Shown: one piece after another, positions 52,176 through 60,198 of the stretch
Layout of the letters: every line of letters begins with the position of its first letter
Position numbering within the stretch: the stretch's first letter is position 1
Source of the DNA: Ruminococcus sp.
GTDB lineage: Bacteria > Bacillota > Clostridia > Oscillospirales > Ruminococcaceae
Direction: 5' to 3'
Assembly (NCBI GenBank): GCA_017529875.1
Contig: JAFXNC010000043.1
Coordinates: 62,001-126,000, forward strand
DNA: 64,000 nt
The notes under the pieces: model-generated
What the model was told of the DNA's origin: nothing
Seen by the model: only the letters and a program-made list of their open reading frames with translations
The model's database searches: none
Made by a program: the position numbers and the translations under genes

Positions 52176-54473
52176 ATGGACTCGCGCATCGCTTTTTCCG
52201 TGGTGTTTTATATTCTGTCTGCGGTGCTCATGCTGTGTGCCGTTAAGGGCTTCACCTCTCCCAAGAAGATCGGCAAGGCCGTTGCGCTGGTCGATCTTTC
52301 ACTGATACCGCCGATGATAGGCAACCTCATAGTCATCAACGCCAGCTTCCGGCTGACAGCTTATATAGGCTACTACATCTACTTTATCGGCATGGACGTT
52401 ATGCTCTTCGCGCTGGTGGTGTTCACCAACGCCTACTGCTCCGGCACCGGCGACGTCAGCCGCAAGCCCACCGTCATGTACTACATCCTGGCAGCGGACG
52501 CGCTGCAAATGCTGCTCAACCCCTTCTTCGGACACGCCTTCGAGCTGGACCCCATCGAGGTGGAGGACAAGATCTACTACGCCTTCAAGGTGCATTTCGG
52601 TCAGGTCATACACAGAGCCGCCTGCTACACCATACTGGGCTGCGTCATACTGATGTTCATTCTCTGTACGGTGCAGACCGTCAGGATATACCGGGAGCGG
52701 CTCTATGTGATACTGGCGTCGCTGCTTATCTGCGCCGCCTGGGAGAGCTACTACATCTTCACCCGGACGCCCATAGACCGGTCTATGATAGGCTTCGGCG
52801 TATTCGGTATACTGGTGTTCTACTTCTCGATCTACTACCGGCCTCTGAGACTGCTCGACCGGATGCTTTCAACCATCGCCGGTAATATGCCGGAGGCGCT
52901 GTTTGTCTACGACCCCAACGGCAAGTGCATCTGGGCGAACTCCAGGGCTCTCGAGCTCACCGGGCTCACCAGCAGGGAGCTTGACGGAGTGCGCCAGTCG
53001 CTGGTGAAGATCTTCGGCGAGCGTGAATACACCACCCTCGACTGGTCGGAAAACCGGGTCATCGGCAGCGGCAGCGATACCAAGTACTACTCCCTGGAGA
53101 ACCACTTCGTCAGCGAGGACAGCGAGAGCAAGCATCTTGTGGGCTCCTTCCTCACAATCCGCGACAACACCGAGGAACAGCGCAGGCTCCAGCGGGAGCT
53201 TTACAACTCCACCCACGACAGCCTCACAGGGCTCTACACCAAGCAGCACCTCTACGAGTGCATCAGAAAGCAGCTCATCGAGGACCCCGACACTGAATAT
53301 TCGGCGGTATTCATCGACGTCAAGAACTTCAAGATCGTCAACGATATCTTCTCCACCGCCTTCGGTGACGCGGCGCTCAGGCAGCTTGCCGACGGCATAA
53401 GGCTCAGGATGTCCGACAGATGCGTCTACGGCAGACTGGCGGGTGATACCTTCGGAGTGTTCCTGCCCTCGGAGGTGTTCAAGTCCCAGAAGGAGGGCAT
53501 CGAACGGGCTCTCACTGCCTTTAAGGTATCTTTGGGCGACGTGGAGCATCATCTGCTGATACATCTCGGAGTATACGAGGTCACGGAGCGGGATATCGAC
53601 GTGTCCGTTATGTTCGACAGGGCGCATCTGGCGCTGTCTGCCATCAACAACAACTACAAAAAGCATATAGCCTTCTACGACAAGGAGCTGCGCAGCAAGG
53701 TGCTCTGGGAGCAGCAGATGACTGCTGGTCTCTCGGAGGCCATACAGACCGGCCAGATACGCCCCTATCTCCAGCCCATAACCGACCGCGACGGCAAGGT
53801 GGTGGGAGCCGAGGCGCTGTCCCGGTGGATACACCCCGCCCACGGCTTCATGTCCCCGGCGATGTTCATACCGGTCTTCGAGAAAAACGGCCTGATCGTG
53901 GAGGTGGACAGGCACATCTGGCGCTGCGCCTGCGAGATACTCTCACAATGGAAGGGTCAGCATGACGGGCTGTTCATCTCGGTGAACATCTCCCCGAAGG
54001 ACTTCTACTTCATCGACGTGGTCTCCGAGATCAGGGAGCTGGTGAAGGAATACGGCATCGACCCCGCCATGCTGCGGATCGAGATAACCGAGACCGTAAT
54101 GATGAACGAGGCGGAGGAGAAGTTCAAGATACTCCGTGCGCTGCGCAGCGAAGGCTTCATCGTGGAGATGGACGACTTCGGCAGCGGGTATTCGTCGCTG
54201 AACCTGCTCAAGGATATGCCCGTGGACGTGCTGAAGCTGGATATGAAGTTCCTCTCCGACCAGCAGAACGACAGCAAGGCACAGACCATAATCAGCAACA
54301 TCATCCGCCTTGCCGACGAGCTGGACATCACCTCTCTCACCGAGGGCGTCGAGACCGCAGAGCAGTATCAGCTGCTCAACCGCACGGGCTGCAAGCTGTT
54401 CCAGGGCTACTACTTCGCCAAGCCCATGCCCCGGGAGGAGTTTGAGAGCTTCGCCTTCGGACAGAACAGGTGA
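52176..54473 (+). CDS. Membrane-bound EAL phosphodiesterase with 7TM sensor, PAS and degenerate GGDEF
   Basis: 765 residues. About seven membrane helices (1-225) resemble the histidine-kinase N-terminal 7TM sensor. A PAS domain (about 232-345; DNTEEQRRLQRELYNSTHDS closes it) leads into a GGDEF domain with RLAGDTF in place of RxGGDEF (about 420), probably without cyclase activity. The EAL domain (about 515-760) keeps GAEALSRW (about 544), SVNISPKDF, IEITETVM, DDFGSGYSSL (about 665), LDMKF, EGVETAEQ and FQGYYFAKPMP. It is likely an active c-di-GMP phosphodiesterase controlled by an external signal. Confidence 0.92.
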   Translation: MDSRIAFSVVFYILSAVLMLCAVKGFTSPKKIGKAVALVDLSLIPPMIGNLIVINASFRLTAYIGYYIYFIGMDVMLFALVVFTNAYCSGTGDVSRKPTVMYYILAADALQMLLNPFFGHAFELDPIEVEDKIYYAFKVHFGQVIHRAACYTILGCVILMFILCTVQTVRIYRERLYVILASLLICAAWESYYIFTRTPIDRSMIGFGVFGILVFYFSIYYRPLRLLDRMLSTIAGNMPEALFVYDPNGKCIWANSRALELTGLTSRELDGVRQSLVKIFGEREYTTLDWSENRVIGSGSDTKYYSLENHFVSEDSESKHLVGSFLTIRDNTEEQRRLQRELYNSTHDSLTGLYTKQHLYECIRKQLIEDPDTEYSAVFIDVKNFKIVNDIFSTAFGDAALRQLADGIRLRMSDRCVYGRLAGDTFGVFLPSEVFKSQKEGIERALTAFKVSLGDVEHHLLIHLGVYEVTERDIDVSVMFDRAHLALSAINNNYKKHIAFYDKELRSKVLWEQQMTAGLSEAIQTGQIRPYLQPITDRDGKVVGAEALSRWIHPAHGFMSPAMFIPVFEKNGLIVEVDRHIWRCACEILSQWKGQHDGLFISVNISPKDFYFIDVVSEIRELVKEYGIDPAMLRIEITETVMMNEAEEKFKILRALRSEGFIVEMDDFGSGYSSLNLLKDMPVDVLKLDMKFLSDQQNDSKAQTIISNIIRLADELDITSLTEGVETAEQYQLLNRTGCKLFQGYYFAKPMPREEFESFAFGQNR

Positions 54474-54475
54474 AT

Positions 54476-54613
54476 AAATAAAAAAAGAAAGAATAAAGAA
54501 TAATTAAGGAGTCCGCTTTGCGGACGATTTCCAAAAATCATCGCCGAAGGCGAGACCGGAGAGCTTTAGCTCTCTATTATTCTTTATTCTTTCTTCTTTA
54601 TTCTTTCTTCTCT
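54476..54613. repeat. Modular palindromic repeat, copy III
   Basis: AAAGAAAGAATAAAGAATAA (54484-54503) and TTATTCTTTATTCTTT (about 54577-54592) flank a core with GTCCGC-TTT-GCGGAC, TCGCC-GAA-GGCGA and GAGAGC-TTTA-GCTCTC. The first two hairpins are in reversed order and orientation compared with copies I and II. It lies between converging genes. Confidence 0.87.
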
Positions 54614-55333
54614 CTATATCAGCTTGGATATCTCACCTTCATCGGCCCCGGGGCACCGCTCCCGGAGACGGTCAAAGATCCGATCGCGCGAGGCTTCGGG
54701 GTCCTCGCCGTAGGCGGAGGTCACGGCGTCATAGCCGAAAACGCTCTCCGGCATGGCGTACTGCGCCACCGGCATACCGTATTCGTCGCCGCGCTTGTTT
54801 CGCCTGCACCGGAAGTCCGTCACCGTCAGATAGAGCTTGTCCTGCAGCTCCGTCATGATACCGGCGAAGTTTTTCAGACCGCCCTTGCCAAAGCCCGCTG
54901 TGTTCTTGACCTCGTGGGAAAAGAGCCTCCCGCCGTCCTCAAACAGCTCCATTATGCACTTCTCACGGTGCTTGGCAAGGCCTTCCTCATAGAGGCTGTC
55001 AAAGTCGTAGCCCCGGCGCCGCCAATTGGCAAAATACGGCAGCCACTCAAGGGAGATGAACCCCGCCTTGCCCCCGAAGAACTTGCCGTAGACCATTCTA
55101 TCCGAGCGTGCCGCCTGAACGCGCCACTCCCAGGGGTCGCGCACCGGGTCGCCTGTCCACCAGTAACGGGCATCGGCGTGTTCCTCAGCGGAGAAACCCT
55201 CCACGCCGTTGGAAAACAGCGGCAGAAAGCCCGCCCGCTCAACATAGGCGGTGAGCTCCTTGAAATCGTGTATCAGATCCGGGTCGCCCCGGCGGGCGCC
55301 CTGCATGAGCCATTCGCCGTTTTCAACTATCAT
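54614..55333 (-). CDS. AlkZ-related protein (tentative)
   Basis: 239 residues, soluble. WWTGDPVRDPWEWRVQ, YGKFFGGKAGFISLEWLPYF, SHEVKNTAGFGKGGLKNF and TELQDKLYLTVTDFRCRRN are conserved features I associate with clostridial proteins annotated as AlkZ-related (winged-helix DNA-glycosylase relatives); no active site is evident and the link is weak. The end of the HAD gene overlaps its start by four bases (ATGA), so the two are coupled. Confidence 0.7.
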   Translation of the reverse strand: MIVENGEWLMQGARRGDPDLIHDFKELTAYVERAGFLPLFSNGVEGFSAEEHADARYWWTGDPVRDPWEWRVQAARSDRMVYGKFFGGKAGFISLEWLPYFANWRRRGYDFDSLYEEGLAKHREKCIMELFEDGGRLFSHEVKNTAGFGKGGLKNFAGIMTELQDKLYLTVTDFRCRRNKRGDEYGMPVAQYAMPESVFGYDAVTSAYGEDPEASRDRIFDRLRERCPGADEGEISKLI

Positions 55334-56136
55334 AAGCCTTCCTCCGCTTCAAAGAATCCGAAATGCTCCATGGCGTTGTAGATGCCGTCCTGCATGATGT
55401 CGTCGGTGACGTAGTCGGCGTAGGGGATGAGCCGGGTGCCGTTGCCCATAGCTATGGAGGTGCCTGCCGCCGAGAACATGGGCAGGTCGTTGAGGCTGTC
55501 CCCCACGGCATAGGAGCGCTCTTTGGGTATACCGAAGTGAGCGAGGACCGTTTCAATGCCGGTGGCCTTTGAGCAGGGCCTGGGGACTATCTCGGCAAAG
55601 CCCTCCCCACGGTCTATCCAGAAGAAATCCCGCTCTATCACCGGCCTGAGCCGGGGTATGTCAGCGGAGGCATCATAGCTGATAATGAACTTGTCGAAGG
55701 AGAAATCCTTATCCTCCGCCGAGCGGTCAACGTCCTTCCCCTGAGCCGCAAAGCCCGCCCGGATATCCTGTATCATGGGGGTCTGAGGCATCTTAAAGTC
55801 GAAGAACACCCCGTCCCGGCGCTCGAACATGGGCACCGTGCCGCACTCCCGCAGGAGCTTGACGATGTCGAGGCAGAGCTGCCTGTCAACTGTACGGTAA
55901 TATACTTCCCTGCCGCCGCATACTATATGCGTGCCGCAGCCGTAGATGTAGGCGTCAAACCCCAGCCCGGTTATGTCGCCGCCCACGTTCACCGCAGGCC
56001 GCCCGGTGCTGACGCAAAGCACCGAACCCGCCTTCCGGGCAAGCCTCAGCGCCCTGACGGTGCTCTCCGGCACCCCCGAGCTGCCGTCCTCCGGGACGAG
56101 GGTGCCGTCTATGTCGAAAAACATTATCTTTTTCAT
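55330..56136 (-). CDS. HAD-superfamily phosphatase, Cof/YidA type
   Basis: 268 residues. Motif I FFDIDGTLVPED (about 6-17), motif II VSTGRP (about 42-47) and the C-terminal motif YAVGDSLNDLPMFSAAGTSIAMGNG (nucleophile, Lys and Asp region; read in two parts) identify a type IIB HAD with a cap domain. Such enzymes dephosphorylate sugar phosphates or cofactors such as FMN; the substrate is unknown. CAGGAGGAAGC precedes the ATG. Confidence 0.92.
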   Translation of the reverse strand: MKKIMFFDIDGTLVPEDGSSGVPESTVRALRLARKAGSVLCVSTGRPAVNVGGDITGLGFDAYIYGCGTHIVCGGREVYYRTVDRQLCLDIVKLLRECGTVPMFERRDGVFFDFKMPQTPMIQDIRAGFAAQGKDVDRSAEDKDFSFDKFIISYDASADIPRLRPVIERDFFWIDRGEGFAEIVPRPCSKATGIETVLAHFGIPKERSYAVGDSLNDLPMFSAAGTSIAMGNGTRLIPYADYVTDDIMQDGIYNAMEHFGFFEAEEGL

Positions 56137-56301
56137 GCTTCCTCCTGTGATGCCGGACTGTCAGCTGACGCCGGCGGCTGAAATAATGAATTATTTTTTT
56201 AAATCTTAAAAATCGCGGGATATTTACAAATAAGTCACAAAATTCGAGTGCATTGTTTAACCAAATATGGTATGATAGACAATGGAAAGAGGTATCCGCT
56301 C

Positions 56302-57111
56302 ATGAATTTTGTTATAATCATCCCCGCCGTGCTCATAGCGGCAGCCATATTTTTCCTGACCGCTTATATGATAGTCGGAAGGCGCGGGAACAGGTTTCTC
56401 AGAGCCCTTGCTGTGGGAGTTACCGGACTGACCACCGTGGCGGCTGCGGCAGTCGTATATCTCAACGTCTACTATGAGGCCGACGAGATCGCCCTCGACT
56501 ACCTGCAAAGCACCGAAAACGTCACCGTCGCCCATACCGACAAGGGGTATCTCTTTGACGGCAGCGGCAAGGATACGCTGCTGATCTTCTATCAGGGCGG
56601 CAAGGTGGATGCCGAGGCCTATGCGCCCATACTCTTTAAGCTGGCGGAGCGGGGCATAGACTGCTTTATCCCGGAGATGCCGGTGCGCATCGCGCTGCTG
56701 GGCATCAGCAAGGCCGACGAGGTCATGGATGATCACTCCGGCTACAAGGAATACTACATCGGCGGGCACTCCCTGGGAGGGGTATCTGCCGCCAAATATG
56801 CCGCCGATCACGCTGACAAGCTCAAAGGCATCGTGCTGCTGGCAGCCTATGCCACCGAGCAGCTGGATCAGGGTCTGAAATGCCTGACCGTCAGGGGCTC
56901 GGAGGACAAGGTCATCAATTCCGACAAGTACACCGACAACCGGAAGTATCTCCCCGCCGGCTTCAATGAGATCGTCCTCGAGGGAGGCAATCACTGCCAG
57001 TTCGGCAGCTACGGCTTCCAGACCGGCGACGGCGAGGCGACTCTCAACCGTGCCGAGCAGTGGGAGCAGACGGTGGACGCCATAGAAGAACTGATCTCCC
57101 CGGCTGCGTGA
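56302..57111 (+). CDS. Membrane-anchored alpha/beta hydrolase
   Basis: 269 residues. Two N-terminal hydrophobic helices (about 3-24 and 33-55) anchor the protein. The hydrolase part shows the nucleophile elbow GGHSLGGVSA (about 170-179), an acidic region EDKVINSDKY and GGNHCQFGSYG with the catalytic His. Similar proteins are esterase- or lipase-like; the substrate is unknown. ATG at 56302 follows AAAGAGGTATCCGCTC. The open frame starting at 56248 precedes this site and is rejected. A consensus promoter on the opposite strand lies 13 bases after its stop. Confidence 0.88.
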   Translation: MNFVIIIPAVLIAAAIFFLTAYMIVGRRGNRFLRALAVGVTGLTTVAAAAVVYLNVYYEADEIALDYLQSTENVTVAHTDKGYLFDGSGKDTLLIFYQGGKVDAEAYAPILFKLAERGIDCFIPEMPVRIALLGISKADEVMDDHSGYKEYYIGGHSLGGVSAAKYAADHADKLKGIVLLAAYATEQLDQGLKCLTVRGSEDKVINSDKYTDNRKYLPAGFNEIVLEGGNHCQFGSYGFQTGDGEATLNRAEQWEQTVDAIEELISPAA

Positions 57112-57123
57112 CCGCTCCCGATA

Positions 57124-57152
57124 ATTATACCACCCGGGGGACCTGTTGTCAA
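57124..57152 (-). promoter_or_regulatory. Consensus promoter antisense to the membrane hydrolase gene
   Basis: On the minus strand TTGACA (57152-57147), 17 bases, TATAAT (57129-57124), a perfect consensus. The transcript would run into the hydrolase gene at 56302-57111 in antisense. No minus-strand gene is served before the HAD gene region at 56136. Confidence 0.72.
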
Positions 57153-57174
57153 ACAAACAAATGAGGTGAGCTTT

Positions 57175-57918
57175 ATGAACTTTCTTCTCTGCGGCAAAAA
57201 GGGCGCTCCCGCTGTGCTGCTGATACACGGCGAGGCTATGTCCGCCGAGTCCTGTTACGAGGATATCGCAAGGGCGCTGGGCCGAAAATACCGGGTCATC
57301 ATGGCCTGCCTCGACGGGCACGACCCATACTCCGACAGCCTTTTCGAGTCGCTGACCGGCTGCTGCGAGAGGATAGAGAAATACATACGCAAGCGCTTCG
57401 GCGGCAGACTGTGGGCCATAAGCGGCTTTTCCCTGGGCGGGACAGTTGCCTTGGAGCTGGTCAAGCGGGGCAATATCAAGGTCAGCCGCCTGCACCTGGA
57501 CGCACCCCTGTGCCACAGCCCCGGCCTCAAGGCTATCCCCTACACCCTGATGTTCACCAAGGGGGCGGAGTTCATCAAGAAAGGCCACAAGCTGCCTGAT
57601 ATCGTTGTCGAAAAGGTTTACGGAAAAGGCAACGCCGGTATGCAGAAGCTGTTCTACAAGGACATAGATATGCACTCGGTGGAGAACCTCTGCACCGAGA
57701 TGTACAGCTACAAGCTCTCCCCCAGGCTGGAAAGATGCCGCGTCCCGGTGGAGCTGTGGTGCGGCAGCGAGGAGAAAGGCTCCAAGCAGTCGGCAAGGGG
57801 CTTGGAGCAGTATATCCCGAAAATGCGGGTCAGAGTGTTCAAGGGCTTCGGCCACGGACAGATACTCAGAGCCCATAAGCGTGCCTACGTCAGGGAGCTG
57901 AAAGCCTTCCTCGCATAA
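57175..57918 (+). CDS. Alpha/beta hydrolase, cytoplasmic
   Basis: 247 residues. VLLIHGEAMSAESCYEDIA supplies the oxyanion-hole strand, AISGFSLGGTVA (about 82-93) the nucleophile Ser, ELWCGSEEKG the acidic region and FKGFGHGQIL the catalytic His. It belongs to the large AB-hydrolase superfamily; the substrate is unknown. ATG at 57175 follows GAGGTGAGCTTT. It has no membrane anchor, unlike the hydrolase encoded just before it. Confidence 0.88.
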   Translation: MNFLLCGKKGAPAVLLIHGEAMSAESCYEDIARALGRKYRVIMACLDGHDPYSDSLFESLTGCCERIEKYIRKRFGGRLWAISGFSLGGTVALELVKRGNIKVSRLHLDAPLCHSPGLKAIPYTLMFTKGAEFIKKGHKLPDIVVEKVYGKGNAGMQKLFYKDIDMHSVENLCTEMYSYKLSPRLERCRVPVELWCGSEEKGSKQSARGLEQYIPKMRVRVFKGFGHGQILRAHKRAYVRELKAFLA

Positions 57919-57992
57919 GGGCTATACCATGTGACCAAATTCAGTGCTCTCCCAAGCGTTAAAATATAGTTAAAAAATATCTAAAAAAACGC

Positions 57993-58021
57993 TTGAAATT
58001 TGCAAACCTATATGTTATAAT
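57993..58021 (+). promoter_or_regulatory. Promoter of the mutarotase-cellobiose phosphorylase region
   Basis: TTGAAA (57993-57998), 17 bases, TATAAT (58016-58021). A short palindrome AAACGTTT lies at the predicted start site (58031-58038). It has the size and symmetry of a LacI/CcpA-type half-site pair, but the full cre consensus is not present. Confidence 0.75.
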
Positions 58022-58080
58022 TGTTATATAAAACGTTTGCGTAAATCTGCGGCGCCCCTTTCGGTGCCAAAAGGAGAGTA

Positions 58081-59100
58081 ATGAAATTGAATTGTTCCGT
58101 TGATACCGCGTTTATCTGCAAGGGGATCCAGTGCGTAAAGCTCACTGCGGGAAGGTATTTCGCAGTAGTGTCACCACTGACCGGAGCCAGTGTTCTCAGA
58201 TTTTTCGACACCGAAAACGATATCGAGATATTCCGCTACAAGGAGGACTGCTCCCTGGCTCAGTACAACGCCGCCAGAGAGATCTGGGGTCTGCCTACGC
58301 TGTACCTGCCCAACCGTTTTGACGGCGGTCTGCTGAAAACCTCCGACGGCGAATATCACCTGCCTGTGAACGAGAAAAAGCTGGGCAACCACCTCCACGG
58401 CTGGGTGCAGAAACGCGCCCACAAGGTCGAGCGCACCTCCTCCGAGAACGGCAAGGCCGTGGTGGTCACTTCCTATACATACGACAGCAGCGACGAGATG
58501 TACTCCTGCTTCCCTCTTGATTTCAAGATCAGCTATACCTTTGAGCTATCCGAGGAGGAGGGTCTCAAACAGACCATAAAGCTGGAAAACCTCTCGGACA
58601 AGCGCCTGCCCGTGTCGGTATGCACCCATACCACCGTCAACGCCCCCATATCCGTGGGCGGCAAGCAGAAAAGCCTGAGACTGACGGTGCCGATAGGCGA
58701 GCGGTGCGAGCTCAATGAGCGCTGCCTGCCCACCGAGAACCTTCTCCCTCTTACTTCAAAGGATATGCGCTACAAGAACGGCTCAATGAGGCCGGTGCTC
58801 CATGTTATCGACAACGATATGTACACCGCCGTTGACGGCGAGCTGGACGGCAAGCCCTTCTACGGCGTCACCGTCACCGACAAGGCCACCGGCAAGCGGG
58901 TCTGCAACGAGGTGAGCCGGGAGTTCAAATTCTGGAATATGTGGAACGACCGCGGCGGCAAGGGCTACTTCTGCCCCGAGCCCATGACAGCCATGATAAA
59001 CGCCGCCAACCTGAAACTGAAAGACGACGTCACCGGACACAGGGAGCTCAAAAAGGGCGAGAGCTTTGAGTGCTGGCAGAGGTTCTTTACGATAGCATAA
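58081..59100 (+). CDS. Aldose 1-epimerase (galactose mutarotase) family protein
   Basis: 339 residues. The beta-sandwich fold is shown by YFAVVSPLTGASVLRF, LPNRFDGGLL, LGNHLHGWV with the conserved His, VCTHTTVNAP, and the late CPEPMTAMINAAN with the general-base region. It interconverts sugar anomers. Cellobiose phosphorylase releases alpha-glucose 1-phosphate and glucose, so a mutarotase upstream fits handling of the sugar. AAGGAGAGTA precedes the ATG. The stop overlaps the next start by one base. Confidence 0.85.
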   Translation: MKLNCSVDTAFICKGIQCVKLTAGRYFAVVSPLTGASVLRFFDTENDIEIFRYKEDCSLAQYNAAREIWGLPTLYLPNRFDGGLLKTSDGEYHLPVNEKKLGNHLHGWVQKRAHKVERTSSENGKAVVVTSYTYDSSDEMYSCFPLDFKISYTFELSEEEGLKQTIKLENLSDKRLPVSVCTHTTVNAPISVGGKQKSLRLTVPIGERCELNERCLPTENLLPLTSKDMRYKNGSMRPVLHVIDNDMYTAVDGELDGKPFYGVTVTDKATGKRVCNEVSREFKFWNMWNDRGGKGYFCPEPMTAMINAANLKLKDDVTGHRELKKGESFECWQRFFTIA

Positions 59101-59810
59101 TGGGCGTCTTGGAACACATCGTCTCAGAAGTCGCAACCGATGCGGCGTACAAGCTCTCGGGCCGGAGCGAAGTGAGACGTGAATCGAAAAAATGGTCTGC
59201 GATATTTGCTGTTTTCGCTTTGATGGGTTTTCTTGCCTTTTTTATCCAGAAGCATTCCATGGACGGAGCTGACCTTCTCGGCGGGAAAAAGACCATCGAA
59301 CGCTTTATGCGATCAAATGTGATCGCTATGGTAATACTGCTGCTGTCGATAGTGGGGTTTATCATCCTGGTGTTCAGGACCTGGAAGAAAGAACGCTCGC
59401 TGGCACAGTTCGCATTTACGATATGCAGCGGAGTTATACTGCTGTTATGCAGCTTTTCCATATTCCGCTCCATACACAATCTCCAACAGGATCTCGATTC
59501 CCCCAAGACTGTTACCGTGAATGACTATGTGCTTTGCACCAACAGCGGTAATTACTATGTGGTCTTCGACCAGGAAGGCACCATCGACAGCGTTCTGCTG
59601 GCCATACCGCAGGAAAAGTATTCTGAGCTGAAAAAGGGTCAGGTCTCCGCAAAGGGCTATCAGTCCCGCTCCTGGAGACTGGTGGAGGAATCTGAGTACA
59701 CAGAGTATTCCGATGCCGCATACTACGCCTCCCCTGCGGAGATAACCTATTACCGCCACTCGATAATCTACGAGGACTGCAAGCTGAAAACACAGACAGC
59801 AACAGAATAA
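59100..59810 (+). CDS. Membrane protein of unknown function
   Basis: 236 residues. ATG at 59100 overlaps the mutarotase stop (TAATG), indicating coupling. Three membrane segments (about 35-53, 80-100 and 109-128) are followed by a soluble domain with YVLCTNSGNYYVVFDQEGTI and AIPQEKYSELKKGQVSAKGY. No family recognised. The last 14 codons, including the stop TAA, are the beginning of a 99-bp tandem repeat (59769-60065). The repeat length is a multiple of three, so loss of the stop would extend the protein in frame. Confidence 0.82.
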   Translation: MGVLEHIVSEVATDAAYKLSGRSEVRRESKKWSAIFAVFALMGFLAFFIQKHSMDGADLLGGKKTIERFMRSNVIAMVILLLSIVGFIILVFRTWKKERSLAQFAFTICSGVILLLCSFSIFRSIHNLQQDLDSPKTVTVNDYVLCTNSGNYYVVFDQEGTIDSVLLAIPQEKYSELKKGQVSAKGYQSRSWRLVEESEYTEYSDAAYYASPAEITYYRHSIIYEDCKLKTQTATE

Positions 59811-60065
59811 AAGCAATACCAAAAAGCGCACCAGCAAAAAAGCCGGCAAAGTCCCCTACCCCAAATATACGAGGACTGCAAGCTGAAAACACAGACAGCA
59901 ACAGAATAAAAGCAATACCAAAAAGCGCACCAGCAAAAAAGCCGGCAAAGTCCCCTCCCCCAAATATACGAGGACTGCAAGCTGAAAACACAGACAGCGA
60001 CAGAATAAAAGCAATACCAAAAAGCGCACCAGCAAAAAAGCCGGCAAAGTCCCCTCCCCCAAAAC
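59769..60065. repeat. Tandem repeat, three copies of a 99-bp unit including a gene 3' end
   Basis: Units begin with TACGAGGACTGCAAGCTG at 59769, 59868 and 59967. Copies 2 and 3 contain the same codons and stop as the end of the membrane-protein gene but lie after its stop. Differences are few, for example ACAGCAACAG against ACAGCGACAG and CCTACCCCAA against CCTCCCCCAA. Cys/Phe-rich open frames on the minus strand are artefacts. After the array (60066-60198) there is a GGAC...GTCC hairpin at 60139-60166, 33 bases before the phosphorylase start, and no clear promoter. Confidence 0.95.
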
Positions 60066-60198
60066 ATGGTTGGGAAACACTCGGCGCGAACAACAAAAAC
60101 TAACTGCTCGTCGCAGTAAGTGATAAACGACGCAAAAAGGACAGGCGAGGCAAAGCCGAGCCGTCCCGGAGCTAAAAAAGAAAGGTGGAATTTTTGAC

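Noticed and set aside
59512-60096. Cys/Phe-rich repetitive open frames on the minus strand
   Set aside because: They arise because the 99-bp repeat period is a multiple of three; no ribosome site or family.
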